A stretch of 64,000 nt of DNA, from NCBI RefSeq assembly GCF_900156045.1, contig NZ_FTMX01000001.1, positions 620,001-684,000 on the forward strand, in the 5' to 3' direction. Below the pieces are notes generated by a model. That model was not told where the DNA came from, ran no database searches, and saw nothing but the letters and a program-made list of their open reading frames with translations. The position numbers and the translations under genes are program-made. Shown here one piece after another: positions 1-7,627 of this stretch; positions within the stretch are counted from its first letter, which is position 1, and each line of letters begins with the position of its first letter. Source of the DNA: Peribacillus simplex (GTDB lineage: Bacteria; Bacillota; Bacilli; Bacillales; DSM-1321).

Positions 1-1
1 G

Positions 2-67
2 CTCATATCGCTGCAAACCATCGAACGTGATTATGGTAAATACATGAAAATTATCCTCAACCAATAG
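2..67 (+). CDS. prp: C-terminal end of ribosomal-processing cysteine protease Prp (partial)
   Basis: Only the last 21 codons are inside the window; the frame ends in TAG at 65-67, followed at once by the ribosome binding site of rpmA. The tail (ISLQTIERDYGKYMKIIL) resembles the end of YsxB/Prp, and in Bacillus this gene lies between rplU and rpmA. Prp is the cysteine protease that removes the N-terminal extension of ribosomal protein L27 in Firmicutes, and the L27 encoded next door carries exactly such an extension. The call rests on the short tail plus synteny. Confidence 0.75.
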   Translation, partial: LISLQTIERDYGKYMKIILNQ

Positions 68-370
<303 letters not shown>

Positions 371-397
371 TTGGCATCTTTGAACAGAGGCTGACTC

Positions 398-487
398 AAA
401 AGGGTCTGATTCCTTCTACAAGACACTATATACCGCGTCATTTTTAATAATGGTATGTTATATAGTGATGAAGGGGTCCGGCCCTTT
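398..487 (+). terminator. long imperfect hairpin downstream of rpmA
   Basis: Two arms of about 36 nt (398-434 and 452-487) pair across a short AT-rich loop. Several departures from perfect complementarity are U-G wobbles when read as plus-strand RNA. A short T-rich stretch follows. It probably ends the rplU-prp-rpmA transcript or protects its 3' end. It is longer than an ordinary intrinsic terminator and could also be a small repeat element. Confidence 0.5.
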
Positions 488-570
488 ATTTATACTATTA
501 GGAACGAACCAGCATTTGGCAGGAGACTTTAGTCATTAGTATAAGGAAAACAACCTCTGACTTACAAATG

Positions 571-594
571 GCTCGCCAATAGGCGGGCTTTCTT
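571..594 (+). terminator. small GC-rich hairpin with T-rich tail
   Basis: GCTCGCC, a 4-nt loop and GGCGGGC form a 7-bp stem (one wobble) followed by TTTCTT. It is a plausible second terminator between rpmA and spo0B. The rest of the 540-bp gap (about 595-890) holds no gene I can support, only AT-rich DNA and a possible -10 (TATACT, 835-840) ahead of spo0B with a poor -35. Confidence 0.45.
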
Positions 595-909
595 AAACTT
601 TCAGGGGGGAAATCCAAGAATACTCATCCATCCGATTTGGTTAAACCAAATAGACACTCCAATTCAACTATAATATCTCCAATTGGTGCATAAATAAGGC
701 CCATTCTCTTTTTTAGTTCAAATGGCTCTACCATCGTCCAAAGAACTCAGGGTGTGCGGCTGTATTTTTTGGACGGGGGCTTTCATGTGAAGGCATGTGA
801 ATCAAGCTTCATTTCCTGTTTGTTGTTTTTTTGATATACTGTACAAATGGAAGTATTCAACATGATAGAGCCGAAAAAAGTTTCTTTATCATAATTGAAG
901 GTGTTAATA

Positions 910-1449
910 ATGGATAAAAATTGGACGACTATTGAAACTCTGCGTCAAACCAGGCATGACTGGCTGAATAAAATTCAAATCATCAAAGGGAATCTGGAGT
1001 TGAACAGAATCGACCGTGTCAAGGGCATAATTGATGAAATCATTGTTGAAACCCAGAATGAAGCACGCCTTTCCAGTTTGAATTTACCTAAATTCACCGA
1101 GATGCTGTTGACGTCGAATTGGAATAATGGATCCTTTTATTGCGAATATGAAATCATTGATGTTTTTGAAGGCTCAACTGAGATGGACGGGCTGATGTAT
1201 CGCTGGACAAACGATTTCTTTGAAATTCTGGATAAGAATCTGGATCCGTTTTTTGAAAATATACTGGCTGTTTCCATGTGTAAAAAAGAAGTGAGCGATA
1301 TGCGCTGTTCATTTCATATGCAAGGCAGGTTCATTGATCAATCCCCAGTGATCGAGTTTTTGGAAAGTTCATTGACGGCCGAGCAATCGATTGAAATTCT
1401 TGAATGTAATGAGGATGAAATATTTTTTAAGATGGATATTAACTTTTAG
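910..1449 (+). CDS. spo0B: sporulation initiation phosphotransferase Spo0B
   Basis: Spo0B relays phosphate from Spo0F to Spo0A in the sporulation phosphorelay in the cytoplasm. The N-terminal helix carries the active-site motif LRQTRHDWLNKIQIIKGNL, matching the H-box of B. subtilis Spo0B, where the His of RHDW is phosphorylated. The product is 179 aa from the ATG at 910, the usual length for the family. That ATG is chosen over an in-frame TTG at 895 because GAAGGTG (897-903) sits at proper spacing before 910. The position directly upstream of obg is the same as in B. subtilis. Confidence 0.93.
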   Translation: MDKNWTTIETLRQTRHDWLNKIQIIKGNLELNRIDRVKGIIDEIIVETQNEARLSSLNLPKFTEMLLTSNWNNGSFYCEYEIIDVFEGSTEMDGLMYRWTNDFFEILDKNLDPFFENILAVSMCKKEVSDMRCSFHMQGRFIDQSPVIEFLESSLTAEQSIEILECNEDEIFFKMDINF

Positions 1450-1497
1450 AGAAGTATACAGCAAGAAATGACTTGCAGAAAACAAGGAAGTGATAGC

Positions 1498-2787
1498 ATG
1501 TTTGTCGATCAAACGAAAGTCTATGTAAAAGGCGGAGACGGTGGTAACGGGATAGTTGCTTATCGTCGTGAGAAATTCATACCTAAAGGCGGTCCTGCTG
1601 GCGGAGATGGCGGTAATGGGGCCAATGTCGTTTTTGAAGTGGAAGAGGGCTTGCGTACATTAATGGATTTCCGTTATCAACGTCACTTTAAGGCACCTCG
1701 CGGAGAACATGGCATGTCCAAAAACATGCACGGTGCGGCTGCAAAGGATATGGTCATCAAGGTTCCACCAGGCACGGTTGTCATTGATGATAAAACGAAG
1801 GAAGTCATTGCTGATTTAGTTGAGCACGGGCAGCGCGCCATCATCGCCAAGGGTGGCCGCGGGGGCCGGGGAAATTCCCGCTTTGCCACACCTGCCAATC
1901 CTGCACCTGAAATCGCTGAGAACGGCGAACCGGGCCAGGAACGCGATATCATCATGGAATTGAAACTGTTGGCTGATGTCGGTTTGGTTGGTTTCCCGAG
2001 TGTAGGGAAATCCACTTTGCTTTCCGTCGTGTCCGCAGCAAGGCCTAAAATTGCCGAATACCATTTTACGACGATCGTACCGAACCTTGGAATGGTGGAA
2101 ACGGAAGATCACCGTAGCTTTGTCATGGCCGATTTACCTGGTCTGATTGAAGGTGCTTCAGAAGGAGTGGGCCTTGGACATCAATTCCTGCGCCATATTG
2201 AAAGAACGAGGGTAATCATTCATGTAATCGATATGTCGGGTCTTGAAGGCCGTGATCCATTTGAAGACTACCAAACAATCAATAAAGAGTTGGAAGAGTA
2301 TAACCTTCGTTTGACTGAACGTCCGCAAATCATTGTAGCAAGTAAAATGGATATGCCGGACTCAGCAGATAATTTAGCGGCATTCAAGGAAAAGCTGGAA
2401 GAGGACTATCCTGTCTTCCCGGTTTCTGCAGTGACCCGTGAAGGGCTCCGTGAGCTTCTTTATGCAATTGCTGATAAAATCGAAGAAACGCCTGAGTTCC
2501 CTCTTGACCATGAAGAAGAGAATACTGGAATCCATCGGGTTCTATATAAACATACATCACAGTCTGATGAATTTAACATTGAACGCGAATCCGATGGCAG
2601 CTTTGCCGTATCAGGATTCAAGGTCGAGCGTCTATTCAAAATGACTGACTTCACCCGTGAAGAGTCCATACGTCGTTTCGCCAGACAGCTTCGTTCATTC
2701 GGAGTCGACGAAGGCCTTCGCCAAAAAGGTGCGACAAATGGCGATATTGTCCGTATCCTTGAATATGAATTTGAATTTGTTGATTGA
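1498..2787 (+). CDS. obgE: GTPase Obg (ribosome assembly, stress and sporulation)
   Basis: The 429-aa Obg protein has the expected order: a glycine-rich Obg fold (about 1-158, with GGDGGNG repeats), a G domain with P-loop GFPSVGKST, switch DLPGLIEGA and SKMD, and a C-terminal OCT domain (about 350-429). Obg proteins bind the 50S subunit and in Bacillus are needed for growth, SigB activation and sporulation. The start is the ATG at 1498 ([16 protein letters not shown]), preceded by AAGGAAGTG; an in-frame start at 1468 lacks a good binding site. It follows spo0B by about 50 nt, as in the known spo0B-obg operon. Confidence 0.97.
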   Translation: MFVDQTKVYVKGGDGGNGIVAYRREKFIPKGGPAGGDGGNGANVVFEVEEGLRTLMDFRYQRHFKAPRGEHGMSKNMHGAAAKDMVIKVPPGTVVIDDKTKEVIADLVEHGQRAIIAKGGRGGRGNSRFATPANPAPEIAENGEPGQERDIIMELKLLADVGLVGFPSVGKSTLLSVVSAARPKIAEYHFTTIVPNLGMVETEDHRSFVMADLPGLIEGASEGVGLGHQFLRHIERTRVIIHVIDMSGLEGRDPFEDYQTINKELEEYNLRLTERPQIIVASKMDMPDSADNLAAFKEKLEEDYPVFPVSAVTREGLRELLYAIADKIEETPEFPLDHEEENTGIHRVLYKHTSQSDEFNIERESDGSFAVSGFKVERLFKMTDFTREESIRRFARQLRSFGVDEGLRQKGATNGDIVRILEYEFEFVD

Positions 2788-2827
2788 TTGTAAACCATGA
2801 TGGCAGGCAAAAGGAGGCGTGCGGAGT

Positions 2828-3277
2828 TTGAATAAGGCCGATCAGAAATTTTTCCTCGTTCGAGAGGATGTCCTTCCCGAAGCGATGAAAAAAACGCTGG
2901 ATGCAAAAGAAATGATTGAACGGGGAAAAGCAGAATCAGTTTGGGAAGCGGTACAGCGAGTGGACCTAAGCAGGAGTGCATTTTACAAGTACCGTGACAC
3001 GGTTTTTCCGTTTCATACAGTTGTTAAGGAAAAGCTGATTACACTGTTCTTCTATCTCGAAGATCGTTCTGGTACTCTATCGGAGCTCTTACGGCTCGTC
3101 GCCTCATCCGGTTGCAACATCATGACCATCCACCAAACGATCCCTTTGCAGGGACGTGCAAATGTCACCCTATCCCTGAATACGGGCGGGATGACGATGG
3201 ATATTGATGATCTGCTTACTAAACTGCGCAAAATGGAGTTCGTCGAAAAAGTCGAAATCATTGGTAACGGCGCTTGA
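2828..3277 (+). CDS. pheB: ACT domain-containing protein PheB
   Basis: The 149-aa protein is close to B. subtilis PheB: an N-terminal helical part containing [12 protein letters not shown], then a C-terminal ACT domain (about 70-149, with [18 protein letters not shown] and [14 protein letters not shown]). ACT domains usually bind amino acids. PheB is historically linked to chorismate/phenylalanine metabolism, but its reaction is not established. The TTG at 2828 is preferred because AAGGAGG (2811-2817) is about 10 nt upstream; the GTG at 2819 is too close to it. It lies between obg and pheA as in B. subtilis. Confidence 0.9.
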   Translation: MNKADQKFFLVREDVLPEAMKKTLDAKEMIERGKAESVWEAVQRVDLSRSAFYKYRDTVFPFHTVVKEKLITLFFYLEDRSGTLSELLRLVASSGCNIMTIHQTIPLQGRANVTLSLNTGGMTMDIDDLLTKLRKMEFVEKVEIIGNGA

Positions 3278-3279
3278 AA

Positions 3280-3318
3280 ACAGCCTGTACATTTCAAATG
3301 TACAGGCTGTCTATTTGT
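3280..3318 (+). terminator. terminator downstream of pheB
   Basis: ACAGCCTGTACAT and its perfect complement flank a 5-nt loop (3280-3310), starting just after the pheB stop. The tail is only moderately T-rich. It probably ends the spo0B-obg-pheB transcript. Confidence 0.7.
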
Positions 3319-3323
3319 AGACA

Positions 3324-3359
3324 AAAAGGTTTCGGAATCGTCTCACTCCGAAACCTTTT
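3324..3359. terminator. second hairpin, perfect 12-bp stem
   Basis: AAAAGGTTTCGG and CCGAAACCTTTT form a perfect 12-bp stem with a 12-nt loop. With A and T runs at the ends of the stem it can act as a terminator on either strand. It is a backup behind the pheB terminator or part of the repeat-rich spacer. Confidence 0.5.
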
Positions 3360-3484
3360 CCAACCGATTCTGAGAGTGGCTGCTACTATGTTATAAAGAG
3401 ATGAACGAACAGTTTGCCTATTCGTTTCATGCGGCAGTAGACCAAAGGAATTAGTGTTGGGGATGATAGTAATGTTAAAACCAA

Positions 3485-3613
3485 GTTGATTGGAACGGAA
3501 GGTACGAGACTCCTGCGGGAAAAGCGTGTCCAAGGGAGACCCCGCAGGCGCAATGGCGCCGAGGAGGCTCCCGGACCGCCCGCGGAAAGCGAGTGCCCTA
3601 CGTTCCAATCAAC
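3485..3613 (+). repeat. Bacillaceae intergenic repeat, copy R1, with terminal inverted repeats
   Basis: The 129-bp element is bounded by a perfect 13-bp inverted repeat (GTTGATTGGAACG at the left, its complement at the right). Inside are the hallmark blocks GAGACTCCTGCGGG, GAGGAGGCTCC and GACCGCCCGCGGAAAGCGAG. Related copies occur in this window at 53183, 56423, 56635 and 56848. I know this GC-rich repeat from many Bacillaceae genomes; no function is assigned. It is highly structured and has no coding capacity I can support. Confidence 0.8.
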
Positions 3614-3632
3614 GGTAAAATTTTAAAAATCT

Positions 3633-3690
3633 AAAACAGCCTGTAGACATCCTCAATTATTATTGAGTTTGTCTACAGGCTGTTTTCATT
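3633..3690 (+). terminator. long hairpin between repeat R1 and pheA
   Basis: The 16-nt arms AAAACAGCCTGTAGAC and GTCTACAGGCTGTTTT are perfectly complementary, and the loop folds again as CTCAAT/ATTGAG. The stem ends in TTTT. Similar CTGTAGAC/CTGCAGGC hairpins stand near the repeat copies at 17.1 and 53.2 kb. It can work as a terminator. Confidence 0.65.
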
Positions 3691-3716
3691 TATAAGAGGA
3701 AATTAACGATTAAGTA

Positions 3717-3745
3717 TTGTAAAAAATCAGAAAATGGCATAACAT
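3717..3745 (+). promoter_or_regulatory. possible sigma-A promoter of pheA
   Basis: TTGTAA, a 17-nt spacer and TAACAT lie about 35 bp before the pheA start. Each hexamer matches four of six consensus bases. This would make pheA a separate transcription unit behind the terminators at 3280-3690. Confidence 0.4.
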
Positions 3746-3780
3746 AAACAGTAGATTTTCCGTGAGAAGGAGTTTATAAT

Positions 3781-4656
3781 ATGACGTCAAAAATTGCATT
3801 TCTTGGACCAAAAGCAACATTCACGGATTTAGCTGTATCGCGACTATTTCCTAATGATATAAAAATACCGATGAACACGATTCCGGACTGCCTTGATGCT
3901 GTTCGGGACGGGGAAGTGAATCACGCGCTCGTGCCGATCGAGAATGCTTTGGAGGGTTCGGTAAATATAACGATGGATTACTTAGTCCATGAAGTCACAT
4001 TACCGATAAAAGGCGAAGTGACGATTCCAATCCAACAGCATTATATGGTGCATCCGGATCATGCATATCCTGGATTCAAACCTGACATGGTTTATTCGCA
4101 TTCCCATGCCATAGCTCAATGCCGCAAATTTCTACATAATGAGCTAAGGGGCATTCCATATGAGTATGGCACATCCACTGCAGCCGCTGCGAAGATGGTG
4201 ATGGAGAATCCCGATATCAATATTGCTGCGATTGCAAATGATATGGCTGCGGAAGAGTACGGTTTGACGATTGTAAAACAAAATATTCACGATTATGAAC
4301 ATAATCACACCAAGTTTATCGTCGTATCCAACAGTGAAGTCGATTATGAAGGGCATTTGACCGTTGAAGGGGACAAGAAAACGACCTTGATGATTCAGCT
4401 GCCTGCCGACCACTCAGGACAGCTGCACCAAGTCCTTTCCGCTTTTTCCTGGAGGAAACTTAACCTTTCCAAGATTGAATCAAGACCAATGAAAACAGGA
4501 TTGGGCAATTACTTTTTCATCATCGACATCGAAATGTCCCTTGATGATGTCCTCATCCCAGGAGCGATCTCTGAGCTCGAGGCCTTAGGATGTACGGTTT
4601 CGATCATGGGAAGCTATTCATGCTTTAAAGTGCAAACAGGTGTACCGCAACGATGA
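3781..4656 (+). CDS. pheA: prephenate dehydratase
   Basis: The 291-aa enzyme converts prephenate to phenylpyruvate in phenylalanine synthesis. It has a periplasmic-binding-like catalytic domain (about 1-185, starting KIAFLGPKATFTDLA) with the active-site Thr in HNHTKF, where many family members have TRF. A C-terminal ACT domain (about 200-285) carries ESRPMK, the region tied to feedback inhibition by phenylalanine. There is no chorismate mutase domain, as in Bacillus. The ATG at 3781 follows GAAGGAG at good spacing. Confidence 0.95.
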   Translation: MTSKIAFLGPKATFTDLAVSRLFPNDIKIPMNTIPDCLDAVRDGEVNHALVPIENALEGSVNITMDYLVHEVTLPIKGEVTIPIQQHYMVHPDHAYPGFKPDMVYSHSHAIAQCRKFLHNELRGIPYEYGTSTAAAAKMVMENPDINIAAIANDMAAEEYGLTIVKQNIHDYEHNHTKFIVVSNSEVDYEGHLTVEGDKKTTLMIQLPADHSGQLHQVLSAFSWRKLNLSKIESRPMKTGLGNYFFIIDIEMSLDDVLIPGAISELEALGCTVSIMGSYSCFKVQTGVPQR

Positions 4657-4707
4657 ATGATAAATGGTACAATTTCAGCTGAAGTTGTACATAATGAATA
4701 AGATGGG

Positions 4708-4738
4708 TGCCCCGGGAGTATTTCCGGGGCATTTTTTG
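4708..4738 (+). terminator. pheA terminator
   Basis: TGCCCCGG, a short loop and CCGGGGCA are followed by TTTTTT: a clear intrinsic terminator. The remaining stretch to 5054 holds no gene I can support. Confidence 0.85.
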
Positions 4739-5054
4739 TGTTCGTTAAGATTTTATTACCCTTGTGACAAGTTCCTAAAATGGTTGGCTGTCATTAGATG
4801 AAATATATAGCAATAGGCAGGAAGGAATGCCATTCATATTTTGATTTAGGGGAAGATGGACGAAGTTTTTCATGATAAAAAGAGCCTATGATTCTGGATG
4901 GGAAACAAACACCGATTGTGATGAACGCAAATACAATAAGTAAATCCCGTTAGGTAGTCTGTTGAAATCGGAACAGTAATACATACGTTGATGACTGAAT
5001 CATGGAAGCACCTTTTTTATCAAAAATGCAGAGAGAGGGTGGTGGTCAGCAGAG

Positions 5055-5759
5055 ATGGATAATCAATTCAAAGAAACTTTCGGTTCTTGGATTCAAGCGA
5101 TAGGAACTGTCCTTTCTGCTATAGCGGGTACACCATCCGATGTCTTGGACGAAGAATTTCGTAATAACTTGGATTTGATTGGAAATGAACTTCAAGCAAC
5201 AGGAAATGCCTTGTTGGCGGACGCAGAAGAAACCTGGTCACTGGATAAATTAGGAAACCAATTACAAGCAATCGGAAATTCGACGGTTATCTTAGGATTA
5301 GTCATTGATTTCGATGAAGTAACCAAACAGGAATTGATCATCAAAGGTAATTTGATCCAAGCGTTGGGCGGAGGTACCGCTTTGGCCGGGGCATTCGAAA
5401 ATCCGGATGAACCGGAGCAGGCTTTCAATGCTACGGGAAATTTGTTGCAGGCGATTGGGAATTCGATGCAAGCGATAGGCGGAATTGAGGAACTTAAAAA
5501 TAGTGTTCTAGAAAAAGACCAAGAAAAGGATCAAAAGGAAGAAGAGCAAGATAAGGAGCAGGGAAAAGAGCAGGAACTACAAAAATATCAATATCCTGAT
5601 TTGGAAGAGAAGCCATCTCATGCTGAATTAATCCAAGCGACGGGAGGCTGGGTTCAGGCGGTCGGTTCCGTCATTAGTCTTATCGGGCAGTTGAGAAGTA
5701 ACCAGGAAGAAAACTCCGGGGAAGGCAGCTCAAATGAAAGCAATTCCGATGATGGGTGA
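5055..5759 (+). CDS. repetitive GN-LQA-GN protein of unknown function
   Basis: The 234-aa product is built from about six imperfect copies of a glycine/glutamine motif, for example GNELQATGNAL, GNQLQAIGNST, GNLIQALGGG, GNLLQAIGNSM and GGWVQAVGSV. The copies are joined by short acidic segments. Residues about 154-185 are an extremely charged Lys/Glu/Gln/Asp linker. The tail is Ser/Asn/Asp-rich. There is no signal peptide and no clear transmembrane helix; the repeats look like short mildly hydrophobic helices. I recall Bacillus proteins of this kind filed as a DUF6944-type repetitive family, but I am not certain of the match. The ATG follows AGAGAGGGTGG. It is a single-gene unit with a terminator behind it. 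Confidence 0.7.
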   Translation: MDNQFKETFGSWIQAIGTVLSAIAGTPSDVLDEEFRNNLDLIGNELQATGNALLADAEETWSLDKLGNQLQAIGNSTVILGLVIDFDEVTKQELIIKGNLIQALGGGTALAGAFENPDEPEQAFNATGNLLQAIGNSMQAIGGIEELKNSVLEKDQEKDQKEEEQDKEQGKEQELQKYQYPDLEEKPSHAELIQATGGWVQAVGSVISLIGQLRSNQEENSGEGSSNESNSDDG

Positions 5760-5776
5760 CCATGATGGCCAATGAA

Positions 5777-5810
5777 AAAATCCTCAAAAGATATGGCTTT
5801 TGAGGATTTT
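5777..5810. terminator. bidirectional terminator between the repetitive protein gene and niaR
   Basis: AAAATCCTCAAAAG and CTTTTGAGGATTTT form a perfect 14-bp stem with A and T runs at its ends. It can end transcription from both converging genes. Confidence 0.85.
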
Positions 5811-5816
5811 GCGTTA

Positions 5817-6347
5817 TCAATCAACTAAAATGCCGGCATCCCTTAAAGCACACTCCGCTTCGTCGAGCAGATCTTCAGATGCTGCGCTCAGTGTATGGAG
5901 ATGGATGCCGCTCGTCAGTTCCGATAAAAAAGATGCGTTCGTTGCCGTCACCCTTGAAAGGAATTGCTGGACTTCCTTCCGGCTGCTGACCATGATGGAA
6001 GCGGTTAGGTCGCCGTATACGGGGTGCTCGATTTTGACATCTTTCACCGTGATGCCGATATCCACAAGTAAATATAGCTCTTCTTGGGTCCGGGAAGGAT
6101 CGTGTTGGCAAGCAATGATCCTTTCCGGCTTTTGCGTGCTCCCCGTTTGTAAGTACAGATAGCCTTGGCTTGTGGCAATGATAGGTTCATTCCGCGCTTT
6201 CAGTAGGGTTATGTCACCAACGATAACCTGCCGGCTTACATTCGTTATCTGCGAAAGCTCGCTGCCCGTTACAGGCTCCGTGCTTGTTTGCAATAAATGT
6301 AAGAGTTTCGTCCGTCTTTCTTCCCCAAGTAATTTCTTTCTTTCCAT
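5817..6347 (-). CDS. niaR: NiaR (YrxA) repressor of NAD synthesis
   Basis: The 176-aa regulator has an N-terminal helix-turn-helix (about 1-60, SELSQITNVSRQVIVGDITLLKAR) and a C-terminal 3H domain. The conserved His-containing motifs are visible: ACQHD, KIEHPVYGDL and GIHLHTL. In B. subtilis this protein binds nicotinic acid and represses nadBCA and nifS. Here it follows nifS on the same strand by about 50 bp, so a nifS-niaR operon is likely. Start: the second of two in-frame ATGs (6347) has better spacing from AGAGGTG than the first (6353). Confidence 0.92.
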   Translation of the reverse strand: MERKKLLGEERRTKLLHLLQTSTEPVTGSELSQITNVSRQVIVGDITLLKARNEPIIATSQGYLYLQTGSTQKPERIIACQHDPSRTQEELYLLVDIGITVKDVKIEHPVYGDLTASIMVSSRKEVQQFLSRVTATNASFLSELTSGIHLHTLSAASEDLLDEAECALRDAGILVD

Positions 6348-6396
6348 AAACATTCACCTCTTTAATTACAAACATTCTAACACAGATTGGAGGGTT

Positions 6397-7524
6397 TTAT
6401 CGAATGGCAGCTATTCCTTCGATGCAGTCCGCCAACTTGTGAATGTCGTCAGCCGTCGTGTTTTTGCCAAAGGAAAGGCGGACGATTTGATGGGCTTCAT
6501 CTTCGCTTTTCCCAATGGCCATCATCGTTTTTGAAGGATCCTGTTTACCGATTTGACAGGCGCTTCCCGTCGAAACGGCGAATCCTTTCTGGTTTAATTC
6601 CAACATGATGTACTGTCCTTGCAATCCAGCGAAGGTCAGCGCCAGAATGTGAGGCAATTGCGCGTTTTTTGCTTCGATGATTTGAAAATCGATTTTCCTT
6701 TCCGTAAGCCGTTGGATCAATTGCATCCTAAGTGTGGAAATCCGCTTTCGTTCATCTTCCATGATATCCCCCAATTTCTTGGCAGCGGTTACGAAGGAAG
6801 CAATTCCGGGGACGTCCACTGTTCCTGGTCTGAAACCATACTCATGAGTGATATTCGGTACCGAAGGCTTCAACTGATGGATGGCCGGGAAAATGATGGC
6901 ACCAATCCCTTTTGGACCATAAACTTTATGACTGGAAATGGATAGTCCATCACATGAGGCAGCTATCTTCCCAAGCGGTAATTTAGCAAATGATTGGACA
7001 CAATCCACATGAAAAAAAGCCTGGTGTTTTCGAACGACTTCACTTATTTGCTCAATGGGTTGAATGACCCCGATTTCCGAATTCACATGCTGGACAATGA
7101 CCAAACATGTTTTCTCCGACATACATTCCTGCAGATGTTCAATATCAACCCGGCCATCTTCCAAATGCCGTAAATAAGTAACCTCGAATCCTTCTTGTTC
7201 AAGTTTTGCCACGAAATTGGCAAGAGATGCATGTTCGGTTCGGCTTACAATCAAGTGGTTCTGCCAGGTTGGTTTCGAAGCGATGAATGTATCGATGGCA
7301 AGCATGTTGCTTTCTGATCCGCCGCTTGTAAAGATGATTCCTTCCTTTTTTATGTTCAGCATTTCTGCGAGTTGCTGCCGTGACATATCCAATAAACGTG
7401 CCGCTTCAGAGCCAATATCATGCAAACTGCTCGCATTCCCGAAAAACGTCCGGGATGCTTGGCTGAATACGTCGAGAGCCTCCTCATCAATCGGAGTTGT
7501 AGCGGCGTAATCCAAATAAATCAA
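6397..7524 (-). CDS. nifS: NifS-type cysteine desulfurase dedicated to NAD synthesis
   Basis: The 375-aa PLP enzyme takes sulfur from cysteine for Fe-S assembly. It shows the N-terminal IYLDYAATTP, the PLP lysine in SSHKVYGPKG, RTEHAS, and the persulfide cysteine in STGSACQIG. Its place divergent from nadBCA and upstream of niaR matches B. subtilis NifS, which serves the Fe-S cluster of quinolinate synthase NadA. The start is a TTG at 7524 (GGAAGTG about 7 nt upstream); the conserved MIYLDYAATT N-terminus supports it. Confidence 0.93.
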   Translation of the reverse strand: MIYLDYAATTPIDEEALDVFSQASRTFFGNASSLHDIGSEAARLLDMSRQQLAEMLNIKKEGIIFTSGGSESNMLAIDTFIASKPTWQNHLIVSRTEHASLANFVAKLEQEGFEVTYLRHLEDGRVDIEHLQECMSEKTCLVIVQHVNSEIGVIQPIEQISEVVRKHQAFFHVDCVQSFAKLPLGKIAASCDGLSISSHKVYGPKGIGAIIFPAIHQLKPSVPNITHEYGFRPGTVDVPGIASFVTAAKKLGDIMEDERKRISTLRMQLIQRLTERKIDFQIIEAKNAQLPHILALTFAGLQGQYIMLELNQKGFAVSTGSACQIGKQDPSKTMMAIGKSEDEAHQIVRLSFGKNTTADDIHKLADCIEGIAAIR

Positions 7525-7566
7525 GAAATCACTTCCATCCTTTAATCTTAAAAAACTCTTGATAAT

Positions 7567-7596
7567 AGTTTAATAATATGTAAATATAGTTGTCAA
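7567..7596 (-). promoter_or_regulatory. promoter of nifS-niaR (minus strand)
   Basis: On the minus strand, TTGACA (7591-7596) is followed after 18 nt by TAAACT (7567-7572), about 45 bp before the nifS start. The perfect -35 lies within the proposed NiaR operator. Confidence 0.6.
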
Positions 7597-7606
7597 GACA
7601 CCTGTC
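7591..7606. promoter_or_regulatory. candidate NiaR operator between nifS and nadB
   Basis: TGTCAAGACACCTGTC contains alternating half-sites TGTC, GACA and TGTC, forming two overlapping dyads. It covers the -35 of nifS and lies just ahead of the nadB ribosome binding site (AGGAGG, about 7613-7618). In B. subtilis NiaR/YrxA represses both divergent units from this intergenic region. Assigning this exact sequence is my inference. Confidence 0.5.
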
Positions 7607-7627
7607 ATAAACAGGAGGAATGAAATA

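Noticed and set aside
2460..2981. A 173-codon minus-strand open frame across the obg/pheB junction
   Set aside because: It lies over two conserved genes in the opposite direction and has no family-like sequence.
4858..4893. An 11-codon frame after AGGGGAAG in the pheA to repetitive-protein spacer
   Set aside because: Too short, no conserved partner downstream within coupling distance.
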